Shown: positions 7,495-16,930, counted from the stretch's first letter. The stretch: 64,000 bases of DNA from Dasania sp. GY-MA-18 (GCF_024734385.1 NZ_JANHAP010000003.1:310001-374000); one strand, 5' to 3'. Made by a program: numbers and translations. Notes: generated by a model from the sequence alone, not told the origin.

Positions 7495-9327
7495 ATGGCT
7501 ACTAGCAAAGCCATTATTTATTTAGACCCAGAAAGCGAGCTTAACTTACAAAGCCAGATTCGACAGAAATTAGTCGAGGCTATTTCCTTGGGTACCTTTC
7601 CTATAGATAAGCGCTTACCTTCCTCGCGCAAACTGGCCGAGCAACTGGGTGTGGCCCGCAACACCGTGGTGTTAGCCTATCAGCAATTATTGGATGAAGA
7701 GTATTTAGTAAGCCGCGAACGCAGCGGCATTTATGTTAATGCCAAAGTCCTACAAGGCCGCGTGGGTTTTGAAGGGCGCGCTAGCAAAACCATAAAAATT
7801 AGTGCGGAATGGCAGCAGCGCTTAAAAACCAGTGTTAGCACGGCGGCGGGATTTTCTTGCCCGCCAAATTGGCAGCAATACCCCTATCCTTTTATCGATG
7901 GTCAATTCGACACCTCTTTATACCCCATTAAAGAATGGCGTGAAGCCTCACGGTTAGCGCTGGGGGTGCGTGAAATTTATGACTGGGCTGGTGAAAGTGG
8001 CGACGCTGACGACCCTATGTTGATAGAACAAATTCGCAGCAAAATTTTACCGCGCCGCGGCATACAGGCTGGCCCCGATGAAATTTTAATTACCGTAGGT
8101 ACACAGCAAGCCCTGTACCTGGCAACCCAGCTATTGGTAGACCATAACAGCAGTGTTGCCATAGAAGAGCCGGGTTACCCCGAGATGCGCCAGTTGTTAA
8201 CTCAGCGTGGCGCCAATATGGTTTATCAGCCAGTGGACACCGATGGCATGGTGGTTGATGAGCGCTTAGATCATTGCCAGTTAGTGTATGTAACCCCCAG
8301 CCACCAAACACCAACGGCGGTGACCATGTCTATGCAGCGCCGCAAGCAATTATTGCAAAAGGCGCGCAGCCACGACCAGCTCATTATTGAAGACGATTAT
8401 GAATTTGAAAGTAATTATCTGGGTAATCCTCACCCAGCCTTGCGAGGCATAGATAAAGATAACCGCGTGGTCTATGCCTCTTGCTTATCGAAAGTGTTAG
8501 CGCCGGGCGTGCGCTTGGGCTTTATGGTGGCGGCCCCCGAGCTCATCGCCGAGGCCCGCAAGCTAAGGCGTTTAATGGTGTTGCACCCGCCGCTAAATAA
8601 TCAACGCACAGTAGCTTATTTTTTATCCTTGGGTTATTACGATACCTTTTTAATGCATCTGTATGAAACTTTTCAAAAACGTTGGATGGCCTTGCGTTAC
8701 GCGGTCAACTACTACTTATTACACGATGTGACTATTACTCCCTCGCAAGGCGGCACCTCTTTTTGGATGACCTTGCCTAGCGATTTAGCGGTGCAGTATT
8801 TGGTACGTGAGGCGGCAAAACGTGGCATTTTAATAGAACCTATGAATCATTATTATGCGACCAAAAATGTGCCCGAAAATAGTTTTCGCATGGGCGTAAC
8901 CAGTATTAGTCACGATAAAATTCGCGATGGGGTGGTAAAACTACGGGAATTAATCCATGAGCTGCGCGCCAATACCATAGAGACCTTTGCCACCGCCAAG
9001 GGCAAGCAATACGTGGGTGAAGAGTTGCGCAAGCGGGTGTCCGATACCACTATGCGCTGCTTAATTGCCTATGGCGATCCCTGCACCATAGAGCTGCATG
9101 CCGATGGCAGCATGACTGGCCGGGCAGGTTATGCCAATGAAGATTGCGATACTGGCCGTTGGTGGGTAGCGGGGGATTACTGGTATAGGCAGTGGAGTCG
9201 CTGGGCTTGGGCTGAGGTAGGCGTCTACCATGTTAAGTTAGAGCGCAATCATATTAAGCTATTCGATGAGCAGGGGCATTTAATCGAAAACGCTATTCTT
9301 AAAAAAAATAAATCCGCTAAAAAATAA
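7495..9327 (+). CDS. MocR/PdxR-type GntR-aminotransferase regulator with extra C-terminal domain
   Basis: 610 residues. N-terminal GntR winged helix (about 10-82; SSRKLAEQLGVARNTVV), then a fold-type I aminotransferase domain (about 125-490) with the PLP Lys333 in SCLSKVLAPG and EDDYEFESNY upstream. Ordinary MocR proteins stop near 470-500; here about 105 more residues follow. The extension contains GDPCTIELHADG, Cys/Trp-rich CDTGRWWVAGDYW and a short beta-like DEQGHLIEN end; I do not recognise it as a named domain. MocR proteins bind direct repeats and respond to PLP plus an amine or amino acid. Operator-like boxes resembling MocR sites begin at the base after this gene's stop codon and recur near its neighbours. 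Confidence 0.92.
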   Translation: MATSKAIIYLDPESELNLQSQIRQKLVEAISLGTFPIDKRLPSSRKLAEQLGVARNTVVLAYQQLLDEEYLVSRERSGIYVNAKVLQGRVGFEGRASKTIKISAEWQQRLKTSVSTAAGFSCPPNWQQYPYPFIDGQFDTSLYPIKEWREASRLALGVREIYDWAGESGDADDPMLIEQIRSKILPRRGIQAGPDEILITVGTQQALYLATQLLVDHNSSVAIEEPGYPEMRQLLTQRGANMVYQPVDTDGMVVDERLDHCQLVYVTPSHQTPTAVTMSMQRRKQLLQKARSHDQLIIEDDYEFESNYLGNPHPALRGIDKDNRVVYASCLSKVLAPGVRLGFMVAAPELIAEARKLRRLMVLHPPLNNQRTVAYFLSLGYYDTFLMHLYETFQKRWMALRYAVNYYLLHDVTITPSQGGTSFWMTLPSDLAVQYLVREAAKRGILIEPMNHYYATKNVPENSFRMGVTSISHDKIRDGVVKLRELIHELRANTIETFATAKGKQYVGEELRKRVSDTTMRCLIAYGDPCTIELHADGSMTGRAGYANEDCDTGRWWVAGDYWYRQWSRWAWAEVGVYHVKLERNHIKLFDEQGHLIENAILKKNKSAKK

Positions 9328-9360
9328 CTGGACTCATATAAGCTGGGCAACTGGTTCTAT
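9328..9360 (+). promoter_or_regulatory. Predicted MocR operator, copy A
   Basis: Direct repeat CTGGACTCAT (9328-9337) and CTGGTTCTAT (9351-9360), CTGG cores 23 bp apart. It abuts the MocR stop codon and lies about 100 bp upstream of the nitrilase-family start. A -10-like TACACT lies at 9386-9391. Same layout as copies B, C and D. Confidence 0.7.
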
Positions 9361-9463
9361 TTTCCCTATCGCAAAATCATTACCTTACACTGCACGAATG
9401 GCATAAGCCGGTCGAACAATGTACGGCACAATAATGAGGCCATGTGAATACTAGGGGTTGGTA

Positions 9464-10312
9464 ATGAGTCACTTCTCCATAGCGGGACTACAATTAGAAT
9501 TATCAAATCAAGATAATTTTCACTTTATAGAGCAAGAAATAGAACGGGTTAAAAGAGTCTTTCCCTGGGTTGATATGGTGGTGCTTAGTGAGCTGTCTAC
9601 TTTTGGCACCAGTACTAAATTGGCGCAACCCATGCCTGGCCCAGCTGAGCAACGCTACTGTGATATAGCTGTAAAAAATAAGCTGTGGATAATTACCGGC
9701 AGTTTATTTGAGCAGGCGGGAGAGCATGTTTACAACACCAGCTCAGTGATTAACCCGCAAGGGGAGGTGGTAACACGCTATCGTAAACTGTTCCCCTTTT
9801 ATCCCTATGAAAAAGGCGTGACGCCGGGTGAGCACTGTGTGGTGTTTGATGTGCCCGAGGTAGGGCGCTTTGGTATATCCATATGCTATGACCAATGGTT
9901 TCCAGAAATTTCCCGCAGCTTGGCTTGTATGGGGGCCGAGGTGATTCTTTGCCCTACCTTAACCGGCACCATAGATAGAGAGCTGGAGTTAGCTATAGCC
10001 AGAACCAATGCAGTAGTCAGCCAAAGTTACTTTTTTAATATTAACGTGGCAGGACGCCTGGGTAATGGCCGCTCTATAGTGGTGGGCCCAGATGGACAGG
10101 TCATCCATCAGGCCGGTGAAAAAAACGAAATTATACCGATAGAGGTTGATCTCAATCATGTACGCAGAGTGCGCGAGCGCGGCGTGTTGGGCTTGGGGCA
10201 AACACTAAAAAGCTTTAGGGATAGCCAAATGCAGTTTCCGGCCTATCAACCGCAGGCTAAGCAAGCTGGTGCTTTAGCAGCGCTGGGGCCGCTAAAAAAA
10301 CCGGGCGAGTAG
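9464..10312 (+). CDS. Nitrilase-superfamily carbon-nitrogen hydrolase
   Basis: 283 residues. The Glu-Lys-Cys triad is visible: Glu43 (VLSELSTFG), Lys108 (YRKLFPFYPYEKG) and Cys141 (SICYDQWFPE). The superfamily hydrolyses amides, nitriles or N-carbamoyl groups in the cytosol; the exact substrate is not readable. An upstream in-frame TTG (9458) exists, but ATG 9464 is preferred because AGGGG at 9453-9457 is correctly spaced. Preceded by operator copy A and followed by the TonB receptor with its own copy B. Probably the cytoplasmic deamidating or deaminating step of the island's pathway. Confidence 0.9.
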   Translation: MSHFSIAGLQLELSNQDNFHFIEQEIERVKRVFPWVDMVVLSELSTFGTSTKLAQPMPGPAEQRYCDIAVKNKLWIITGSLFEQAGEHVYNTSSVINPQGEVVTRYRKLFPFYPYEKGVTPGEHCVVFDVPEVGRFGISICYDQWFPEISRSLACMGAEVILCPTLTGTIDRELELAIARTNAVVSQSYFFNINVAGRLGNGRSIVVGPDGQVIHQAGEKNEIIPIEVDLNHVRRVRERGVLGLGQTLKSFRDSQMQFPAYQPQAKQAGALAALGPLKKPGE

Positions 10313-10329
10313 TAAGCCTGTAATTAAAA

Positions 10330-10362
10330 CTGGCCTCATAAATAGCAAACAACTGGTACTAC
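10330..10362 (+). promoter_or_regulatory. Predicted MocR operator, copy B
   Basis: Direct repeat CTGGCCTCAT (10330-10339) and CTGGTACTAC (10353-10362), cores 23 bp apart, 85 bp upstream of the TonB receptor start. A TATAAC -10-like hexamer at 10389-10394 has no good -35, as expected for an activated promoter. Confidence 0.72.
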
Positions 10363-10446
10363 GTGTACCGCTAAAGCTCAGCTAGTTTTATAACCATAGT
10401 CAATATTATTAATTAACAATAAAAATTAGGGTGTTGGAGAAATACT

Positions 10447-12936
10447 ATGAGTAGTAAAAAATCATTCCAAAAAAATACACTGGCAAGTGCTGTAGTAGCG
10501 GCTACCGTTATGTCAGTTCATGCCGTACCTAGTTTTGCTGCCGGTATGATGGAGGAGGTGATAGTAACCGCTACCGCCAGAAAACAATCTGTGCAAGACA
10601 TCCCCTACAATATTTCCGCCATGCAAGGCGATCAATTAAGCGCACAAAATATTAATAGCGAGGCAGATCTGCTGCGCGCCATGTCGGGTGTGTCGGTAGT
10701 AGATCGCGGTTACCGCAACTCAGGTACGGTGAACAGTATTATTATCCGCGGCCTAAACGTAGATAGCGGCGCTAATGGCGATATCTCACTCAATGCCGTG
10801 CCCACAGTTTCAACCTATGTGGATAACACACCGCTGTATGCCAATTTTGTATTAAAAGATATAGAGCGCGTAGAGGTGCTGCGTGGGCCACAGGGCACCT
10901 TGTATGGCTCTGGCGCCTTGGGTGGCACCGTGCGTTATATCAGTAACAAACCTAACCCTGCTGGTTTTGAGGCTTCGGTTAATGGCGATTTTAGCCAAAC
11001 CGATGGTTCTGATGGCAATAATATCAATGTCGACTTTATGTTGAACGTACCGTTAAGTGATAAGGCAGCGGTTAGAGCTTCGGTAGGAAAAATCGATAAT
11101 GACGGCGTGGTGGATTATATCAACGCCTATCAACTCAATGAATTTGGCGAGCCTTTGGTAGCCGTGGGTGATAACTGTGTGTCGCCGCGTGCGGCAACAG
11201 ATGCGCAAGTGCTTAACAATGGTGCCTGCTATAAAAATGAAAAAGATGCCGACGATGTAGAGATAGATTATGCCAAAGTCGCGCTGTCCTTTGAGCCTAC
11301 AGATAATTTAAGTTTATTGCTTAGCTATCAAACTCAGGAAGATGAAATCGGTGCAAGGCGTGCCGTGACCACCGGTAACAACGGCCAGCCTGTAGGCTCG
11401 CCATTGCGCTTTGATTACGGTGAATACGATAGTGGCCAAGTCTTGCTAGAGCCCTCATCCCGCGAGGTGGATTTACTCAGCTTAGATGTGGAGGTGGATT
11501 TTGGTTTTGCCACGCTAACCTCAAATACGTCCAGCTACGAGCATGAAGGCAAAGGCGATAGTGATAACGGTGGCCTGTGGGTGAGTGGCGGTCGCGACTG
11601 GATTAGTGGTTTTTACTATGAGGGTTGGCCCAGACCGGCACAACGGGCAGAGCGCGGCTATGAAGATGAAACTATCATACAAGAATTTCGTTTAGTTTCT
11701 AACGATGGCAGTGGCAGCATAGACTGGTTGGCCGGGGTGTTTTATTTAGACCAGGAGATGACGGTTTACCAAAATAGCTGGAACCCGGGTATGAATGAAT
11801 TTGCCCAGGCCTGTGTGGGCACGGGCAGTGATGTATGCCCTGACTTTTGGCCCTCAACTTTTTATCCCGGCGCAACCTTAACTGAGCGTGACTTAGAATA
11901 TCGCCGCGACGTTACCTTTGAAGAATTAGCCGTATACGGTGAGCTGACTTACCATATTACTGAGCAACTACATATTACTGCCGGTTTGCGCTGGTTTGAT
12001 AATGAATCGGTTAACGACACCATTATGGGCTTTCCCTTAGTCGAGGGCTGGGTTTCTTCTGAGGTGCCGCAGGCTAAGCAGAAAGAAGATGATGTGCTGA
12101 AAAAAATCAATATTGCTTATGATATAAACGATAACAGCATGGTTTACGCCACTTACTCCGAAGGCTTTAGGCGCGGTGGCGCTAATGCCATACCCAGCTT
12201 GGCCAATGGCGATAATTTTGGTGAGCCTAATTCAGACAGCATAAATTTTTACGAAAAAGACAATGTGGAAAACTATGAGCTAGGTATTAAAGGTCAAACC
12301 GATAGCTTTAATTACACAGTCTCGGCTTTCTATGTTGATTGGCAAGATCCGCAGCTAAATGCTACCTCGGCCTGGTACGGTTTTTACATGGCGGTTAATG
12401 GTGAGTCGGCGGCTACTAAAGGGATAGAAGTTGAGCTGGAAGGCTACCTCACCGAGAGCTTACATTATCGCCTAGGCTACACTTATGTGAATGCCGAACT
12501 TACCGATGATTTTGTCAATCCACAAACCGATACGGTTATCGCCGAAGATGGCGCTACCTTGCCGGGCACGCCAGAAAATGTAATCAGTGCTAGCTTGGAT
12601 AACACTTGGGCATTAAGCGATGGTTTGGATTTAGTGGCTAGAGTCAATGCCTACTATCAATCGGAATCGGAAAACTTTATTGACGATAAGTCAGTACTAG
12701 GTGAAACCCACGATGGTTTTGTATTGTGGGGAGCATCGGCCTCAGTGGTTGCCGATAATTGGACTGTCACCCTATACGGTAAAAACTTGGGTAATGAAGA
12801 AGGCATCACCGGCTCATTCCCCGAGGCCTATTTTGGTGCCGATACCGGTGTATTTGAAAACTGGTACGGTAACAGTAATAGGCAGATGATTTCGCAGCCG
12901 CGCACTATAGGTGTATCGGCGGCTTATAAGTTTTAA
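10447..12936 (+). CDS. TonB-dependent outer-membrane receptor
   Basis: 829 residues: signal peptide ending near SFA-AG (about residue 32), TonB box EEVIVTA immediately after, plug domain with VEVLRGPQGTLYGSGALGGTVRYISNKP, and a 22-strand barrel ending in aromatic F (SAAYKF). It imports a substrate across the outer membrane using TonB-ExbBD energy. The type (TATARKQSVQDIPYNIS) is that of large receptor families in Sphingomonad and Cellvibrionales genomes scavenging organic compounds rather than only siderophores. RBS GTTGGAG. Followed by a strong terminator. Operator copy B upstream ties it to the MocR regulator. Confidence 0.95.
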   Translation: MSSKKSFQKNTLASAVVAATVMSVHAVPSFAAGMMEEVIVTATARKQSVQDIPYNISAMQGDQLSAQNINSEADLLRAMSGVSVVDRGYRNSGTVNSIIIRGLNVDSGANGDISLNAVPTVSTYVDNTPLYANFVLKDIERVEVLRGPQGTLYGSGALGGTVRYISNKPNPAGFEASVNGDFSQTDGSDGNNINVDFMLNVPLSDKAAVRASVGKIDNDGVVDYINAYQLNEFGEPLVAVGDNCVSPRAATDAQVLNNGACYKNEKDADDVEIDYAKVALSFEPTDNLSLLLSYQTQEDEIGARRAVTTGNNGQPVGSPLRFDYGEYDSGQVLLEPSSREVDLLSLDVEVDFGFATLTSNTSSYEHEGKGDSDNGGLWVSGGRDWISGFYYEGWPRPAQRAERGYEDETIIQEFRLVSNDGSGSIDWLAGVFYLDQEMTVYQNSWNPGMNEFAQACVGTGSDVCPDFWPSTFYPGATLTERDLEYRRDVTFEELAVYGELTYHITEQLHITAGLRWFDNESVNDTIMGFPLVEGWVSSEVPQAKQKEDDVLKKINIAYDINDNSMVYATYSEGFRRGGANAIPSLANGDNFGEPNSDSINFYEKDNVENYELGIKGQTDSFNYTVSAFYVDWQDPQLNATSAWYGFYMAVNGESAATKGIEVELEGYLTESLHYRLGYTYVNAELTDDFVNPQTDTVIAEDGATLPGTPENVISASLDNTWALSDGLDLVARVNAYYQSESENFIDDKSVLGETHDGFVLWGASASVVADNWTVTLYGKNLGNEEGITGSFPEAYFGADTGVFENWYGNSNRQMISQPRTIGVSAAYKF

Positions 12937-12964
12937 GCTAGCTCACTGTGTAATAGGTATGTTA

Positions 12965-12989
12965 CCGGGCTATTAAGCCCGGTTTTTTT
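12965..12989 (+). terminator. Rho-independent terminator after the TonB receptor
   Basis: Stem CCGGGCT (12965-12971) with AGCCCGG (12976-12982), four-base loop, then seven T. It separates the receptor from the C45 hydrolase gene, which therefore needs read-through or its own promoter. Confidence 0.92.
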
Positions 12990-13033
12990 GTTTTAGCCTA
13001 TACCCTAACAAGAGTGATAAACGGCGATAAGCT

Positions 13034-14056
13034 ATGACAGCGTTACGATTTAAAGAAGTACATTTAAAAGGTGGGGCAGCAGAGCGGGGCTACCAGCAGG
13101 GTAAGGCGTTAAAGTCTGAAATAGCGCAGGCGCTGGCCTATTACAAGGCATTGTTTAATCTGCCAGATAGCGTCTTACAGGCTCAGCTTGGCCCGTTTCG
13201 GCAGGTCATTGAGCAGTTTAAACCCGCCTATATGGAAGAGATGGCCGCTATAGCCCAAGGGGCGGGTTTGAGTGCCGACGATATCTTATTGTTGAATGCA
13301 CGTTCTGAGCTGCTTAATAATCTATCGGTGTCGGAGTGCACCACTGTTTATAATCAGCCTACCGGCTTATTAGCCCAAAACTGGGATTGGTCCAAAGCCT
13401 TAGAGCCCTTAATTAGCGTTTTGCATATAGAGCAAGCGCAAGGCCCGCGCATTACCACCCTCACCGAGCCCGGTATGTTGGCAAAGGTGGGCATGAACAG
13501 CGCGGGCTTGGCGGTATCGCTTAATATTTTAAAAAGCGCTACTCGCCTACAGGGCCTGCCGGTGCATCTTTTTTTGAGGGCGGTGTTGGAGTGCGAGTCT
13601 TTAGCGCAAGTAAAAGCGCTATTAAAAACTGTGGCGGTAGGTAAGGCCAGCCATGTATTGGTGGCCGATGCGCAGGGTGAGTTTTTAAGCATAGAGTTTG
13701 CCGCTGATAAGCATTACCTACTCGCCAGTGATCACCACGGTATAGTGATACACAGTAATCATTATTTGGCTGATACCCAGCTGAATACCCAAGAGGCTTT
13801 CCCCAGCACTTATGAGCGCTATAGGCGCGCTGCAGAAATTCTATCCTATGATAGATCCGACCGCGGTGTGCAATCGGTGCTGCTGGATCAAAGTGAAGGC
13901 TTGGCCTCTATATGCAGGCCTTACAGCCCCTCAGCCCTGGCTAACTTTGGTGAGGTAGGCACGGTGTTCTCAGTGTTAATGAAGCCCGCTAAAAAAACCA
14001 TCAGCATCAGGCCTGGCTGCAAAGCCGATACGCCTTTTTATCAGTTGCAGCTTTAA
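13034..14056 (+). CDS. C45-family N-terminal-nucleophile amide hydrolase/acyltransferase
   Basis: 340 residues of the peptidase C45 (isopenicillin-N acyltransferase-like, AAT) family. The self-cleavage site is Glu101/Cys102 in SVSECTTVYN, leaving Cys102 as N-terminal nucleophile; the downstream QNWDW block is also typical. Proteins of this fold cleave or form N-acyl amide bonds. No signal peptide is evident, so it likely acts in the cytosol. It sits between the TonB receptor (terminator between) and the MFS carrier with operator copy C, so a role in breaking an amide-containing imported compound is inferred. Confidence 0.9.
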   Translation: MTALRFKEVHLKGGAAERGYQQGKALKSEIAQALAYYKALFNLPDSVLQAQLGPFRQVIEQFKPAYMEEMAAIAQGAGLSADDILLLNARSELLNNLSVSECTTVYNQPTGLLAQNWDWSKALEPLISVLHIEQAQGPRITTLTEPGMLAKVGMNSAGLAVSLNILKSATRLQGLPVHLFLRAVLECESLAQVKALLKTVAVGKASHVLVADAQGEFLSIEFAADKHYLLASDHHGIVIHSNHYLADTQLNTQEAFPSTYERYRRAAEILSYDRSDRGVQSVLLDQSEGLASICRPYSPSALANFGEVGTVFSVLMKPAKKTISIRPGCKADTPFYQLQL

Positions 14057-14062
14057 TACTAA

Positions 14063-14095
14063 GTGGCCTTATCAGTAGCGCGTAACTGGTACTAT
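14063..14095 (+). promoter_or_regulatory. Predicted MocR operator, copy C
   Basis: Direct repeat GTGGCCTTAT (14063-14072) and CTGGTACTAT (14086-14095), cores 23 bp apart, 87 bp upstream of the MFS start. The first box has G for C at position 1. A TATACT hexamer lies at 14128-14133. Confidence 0.7.
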
Positions 14096-14181
14096 GTTTT
14101 AACGCTGCTGTTGTTAAGGTGGGAGCCTATACTGCTAGTTGAGTAGTCCTTTTTATATAAACCGATAATAAAAGAGTCACT

Positions 14182-15390
14182 ATGAGTCATACTGCCGTGC
14201 CTGATGCCCCTGCTACTAAGCCGTCCTTATTAAAACGCCTGCCGGTAGCGCCAGCTAATGGTGAGCTAGCGCGGGTGCTGCTGTCGTTTTTGGCCACCGC
14301 AGGCTTGTTCTATGTCAACATCATGCCCGCGCTTATCGATGGTTTAATCGACGGCTTAGGTTTTAGTAATAAAGAGGCGGGCTTTGTGGGCTCGGCTAAT
14401 GTCTATGGGGCTGCAGTGGGTGCCTTAGCGGCTGTTTTTATAGTGAAATTTATTAACTGGAAAAAAGCAGCGCTGTTGTTATTACTGGGTTTGCTGCTAG
14501 CGGATTGTTTTTCTATTTATTTAACGCAAGTTAGCGCCTTAGTTATTACGCGCTTTTTTCATGGCTGTATAGGTGGCATGTTGGTGGGCATAGGCTTTGC
14601 GGTGATTGCACGCACCACTGAGGCCGACAGAACCTTTGGCTATTTGCTTACCGTGCAGTTTGGCCTGGGTGGTGCTGGCCTAATGTTCTTACCCCCCTTG
14701 GTGCCGGAGTTTGGCACTACGGCATTGTTTCTTGCGCTCATGGCCTTTAGCGCTATCACCTTATGTATGCTGCCATTTTTGGCCGACTATAAAGTGGCCG
14801 AGTTACAGTTAGATCACAAAAAATTAGCGGCTCAAAAAATCAATTATAAATTATTAAGCTTGGCGCTATTGGCTACGTTTTTATTTCAGGCTGCCAATAT
14901 GGGCGTGTATGCCTATGTGATAGGTTTAGGTAAAACCGCCGGGCAAGACATGTTGTTTATAAGTTCTACCTTAGGCTTCGCTGCTTGGATAGCAATTGCC
15001 GGATCGGTATTAGTGATTGTAATGTCCACCCGCTTTGGCCGTTTGTGGCCTATATTGATCGCCACCTTATTAACCATAGTGGGTACTTGGCTGTTTCATT
15101 ACAGTGATAGTAAAAGCTATTATTGGGTAGCCAATGTTGGCGTGGGGATTACTTGGGCCTTTGTTATCTCATATTTACTGGGTATGTGTGCAGAGTTTGA
15201 TAGCAGCGGCCAAATGGCAGCGCTGGGCGGCTTTGCCTCAAAAATGGGTTTGGCTTCAGGGCCGTTAACCGCGGCATTAATTGTTGGCGATAATAATTAT
15301 GGCCTGTTAATTAATGTGGCGTGCATAGCCTTAATATTATGCATGGCGGCAGTAATGTTACCGGCCTTGGCTTTGGATAAGGCCAGGTGA
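14182..15390 (+). CDS. MFS transporter
   Basis: 402 residues with about twelve hydrophobic helices and a central cytoplasmic loop near residues 205-220 (KVAELQLDHKKLAAQK). Major facilitator superfamily; an ARTTEADRTFGY segment after helix 4-5 fits the family. Substrate unknown. It is preceded by operator copy C and lies inside the MocR island, so inner-membrane uptake (or export) of the island's substrate is the likely job. ATG with AAAAGAG upstream. Confidence 0.88.
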   Translation: MSHTAVPDAPATKPSLLKRLPVAPANGELARVLLSFLATAGLFYVNIMPALIDGLIDGLGFSNKEAGFVGSANVYGAAVGALAAVFIVKFINWKKAALLLLLGLLLADCFSIYLTQVSALVITRFFHGCIGGMLVGIGFAVIARTTEADRTFGYLLTVQFGLGGAGLMFLPPLVPEFGTTALFLALMAFSAITLCMLPFLADYKVAELQLDHKKLAAQKINYKLLSLALLATFLFQAANMGVYAYVIGLGKTAGQDMLFISSTLGFAAWIAIAGSVLVIVMSTRFGRLWPILIATLLTIVGTWLFHYSDSKSYYWVANVGVGITWAFVISYLLGMCAEFDSSGQMAALGGFASKMGLASGPLTAALIVGDNNYGLLINVACIALILCMAAVMLPALALDKAR

Positions 15391-15548
15391 TGGTGGTTTT
15401 TCAGCGTTAACGGGCGGCTGTTTATTGCTGCCGGCTTAGCGGCATATTTTTTTCGGCTTACTAGCGCATGCTCTTGCGGCTGTCTTTTTTATCTTGCAAT
15501 TTTATCGGTTAACATGGCCGCATACTAAGCATATATAAGAGAGCTAAG

Positions 15549-16916
15549 ATGAGCGATACACAACAGGGCAACTTAGAACGCGTACTGTCACAAAAAGAAG
15601 TGTTGGCTTTGGCCTTTGGTGCCATGGTGGGTTGGAGCTGGGTGGCCTTGGCTGGCAGCTGGGTGATGGATGCCGGTGCCGGCGGTGCCATTGCGGCCTT
15701 TATTATAGGTGGCGGCTTAATGGTATTAATCGGCCTTACCTATGCCGAGCTGGCAGCTGCCATGCCCTTTGTTGGTGGTGAGCATGTGTATAGCCATAGG
15801 GCTTTGGGTGGGGCGGCGGCATTTGTTTGTACCTGGGCGATTATTTTAGCTTACGTAAGTGTGGCAGCTTTTGAAGCGGTGGCTTTGCCTACGGTGATGG
15901 AAGAAATTATCCCCGGTTTAAAAACCATAGAGCTGTGGACCGTGGCGGGTTATCAGGTGTACTTAAGCTGGGCCTTAATCGGCAGTGTCGCTGCCCTGTT
16001 AGTCACCTGGATTAATATACGCGGGGTAAAAGCTGCGGCACTGTTGCAAACGGTGGTGACGGTTTTGTTATTGGCTGCGGGCTTTATGTTTGTCAGCGGT
16101 GCTAGCCTGCATGGCACTACGGAAAATATGCCGGTGTTATTTAAAGACGGCATGGGCGGCTTAGCCTTAGTGTTAGTGGCCGTGCCTTTTATGTTTGTGG
16201 GTTTTGACGTGATACCGCAAATGGCCGAAGAAATTAACCTGCCGCATAAGCAAATCGGTCAGTTAATTATTGTTTCGGTATTAATGGCTGTGCTGTGGTA
16301 TAGCCTGATTAGTTTTGGGGTGGGTATGTCCTTGTCGCCTGCGGAGTTAAGCAGCAGTCGTTTGGCTACGGCTGATGCCGCCGGTTCAGTATGGAGCTCG
16401 GGTTTTGCTAGGGATATGGTGATCTTGGCGGGCATAGCCGGCATAGTTACCAGTTGGAATGCCTTTTTTATAGGCGGTGCGCGCGCGATTTATGTGATGG
16501 CCAAAGCGGGGCAGTTGCCAGCGGCTTTGGGCAGGCTGCACCCTAAATACAATACCCCTCATAACGCCATTATTTTAATCGGTGTGCTCTGTGTAATAGC
16601 CCCCTTGTTTGGTCGAAAAATGCTGGTGTGGCTAGTTGATGCTGGCAGCTTTAGCGTGGTGATTGCCTATGGCTTGGTGGCGCTCTCTTTTGTGGTGCTG
16701 CGTTTGCGCGAGCCAGAAATGGAAAGGCCATATAGAGTGATGGGCGGTATTTGGGTGGGTGTTTTTGCGCTTATCGCCTCGTTAGCTTTGGGCGCTTTAT
16801 ATCTGCCCGGCAGTGTAGCCGCGCTGGCGTGGCCAGAGTGGTTGATAGTCTTTGCCTGGGCTGGGTTGGGTGTGCTGTGCTACTTACTGCGTAATATGAG
16901 TCGCAGCGGCCATTAA
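15549..16916 (+). CDS. APC-superfamily amino acid/amine permease
   Basis: 455 residues, twelve predicted helices. The first helix segment (LALAFGAMVGWSWV) and SWNAFFIGGARAIYVMAKAGQLP are typical of the amino acid-polyamine-organocation superfamily. Putative proton-coupled amino acid or amine uptake. It follows the MFS gene by 158 bp without a recognisable operator of the A-D type, so co-regulation is possible only by read-through. Converges on the tetR gene with 14 bp between stops. Confidence 0.9.
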   Translation: MSDTQQGNLERVLSQKEVLALAFGAMVGWSWVALAGSWVMDAGAGGAIAAFIIGGGLMVLIGLTYAELAAAMPFVGGEHVYSHRALGGAAAFVCTWAIILAYVSVAAFEAVALPTVMEEIIPGLKTIELWTVAGYQVYLSWALIGSVAALLVTWINIRGVKAAALLQTVVTVLLLAAGFMFVSGASLHGTTENMPVLFKDGMGGLALVLVAVPFMFVGFDVIPQMAEEINLPHKQIGQLIIVSVLMAVLWYSLISFGVGMSLSPAELSSSRLATADAAGSVWSSGFARDMVILAGIAGIVTSWNAFFIGGARAIYVMAKAGQLPAALGRLHPKYNTPHNAIILIGVLCVIAPLFGRKMLVWLVDAGSFSVVIAYGLVALSFVVLRLREPEMERPYRVMGGIWVGVFALIASLALGALYLPGSVAALAWPEWLIVFAWAGLGVLCYLLRNMSRSGH

Positions 16917-16930
16917 GTCACAGAGTTTTT

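Noticed and set aside
15391-15548. Operator copy for the APC permease
   Set aside because: No box pair with the CTGG 23-bp geometry found in this interval.
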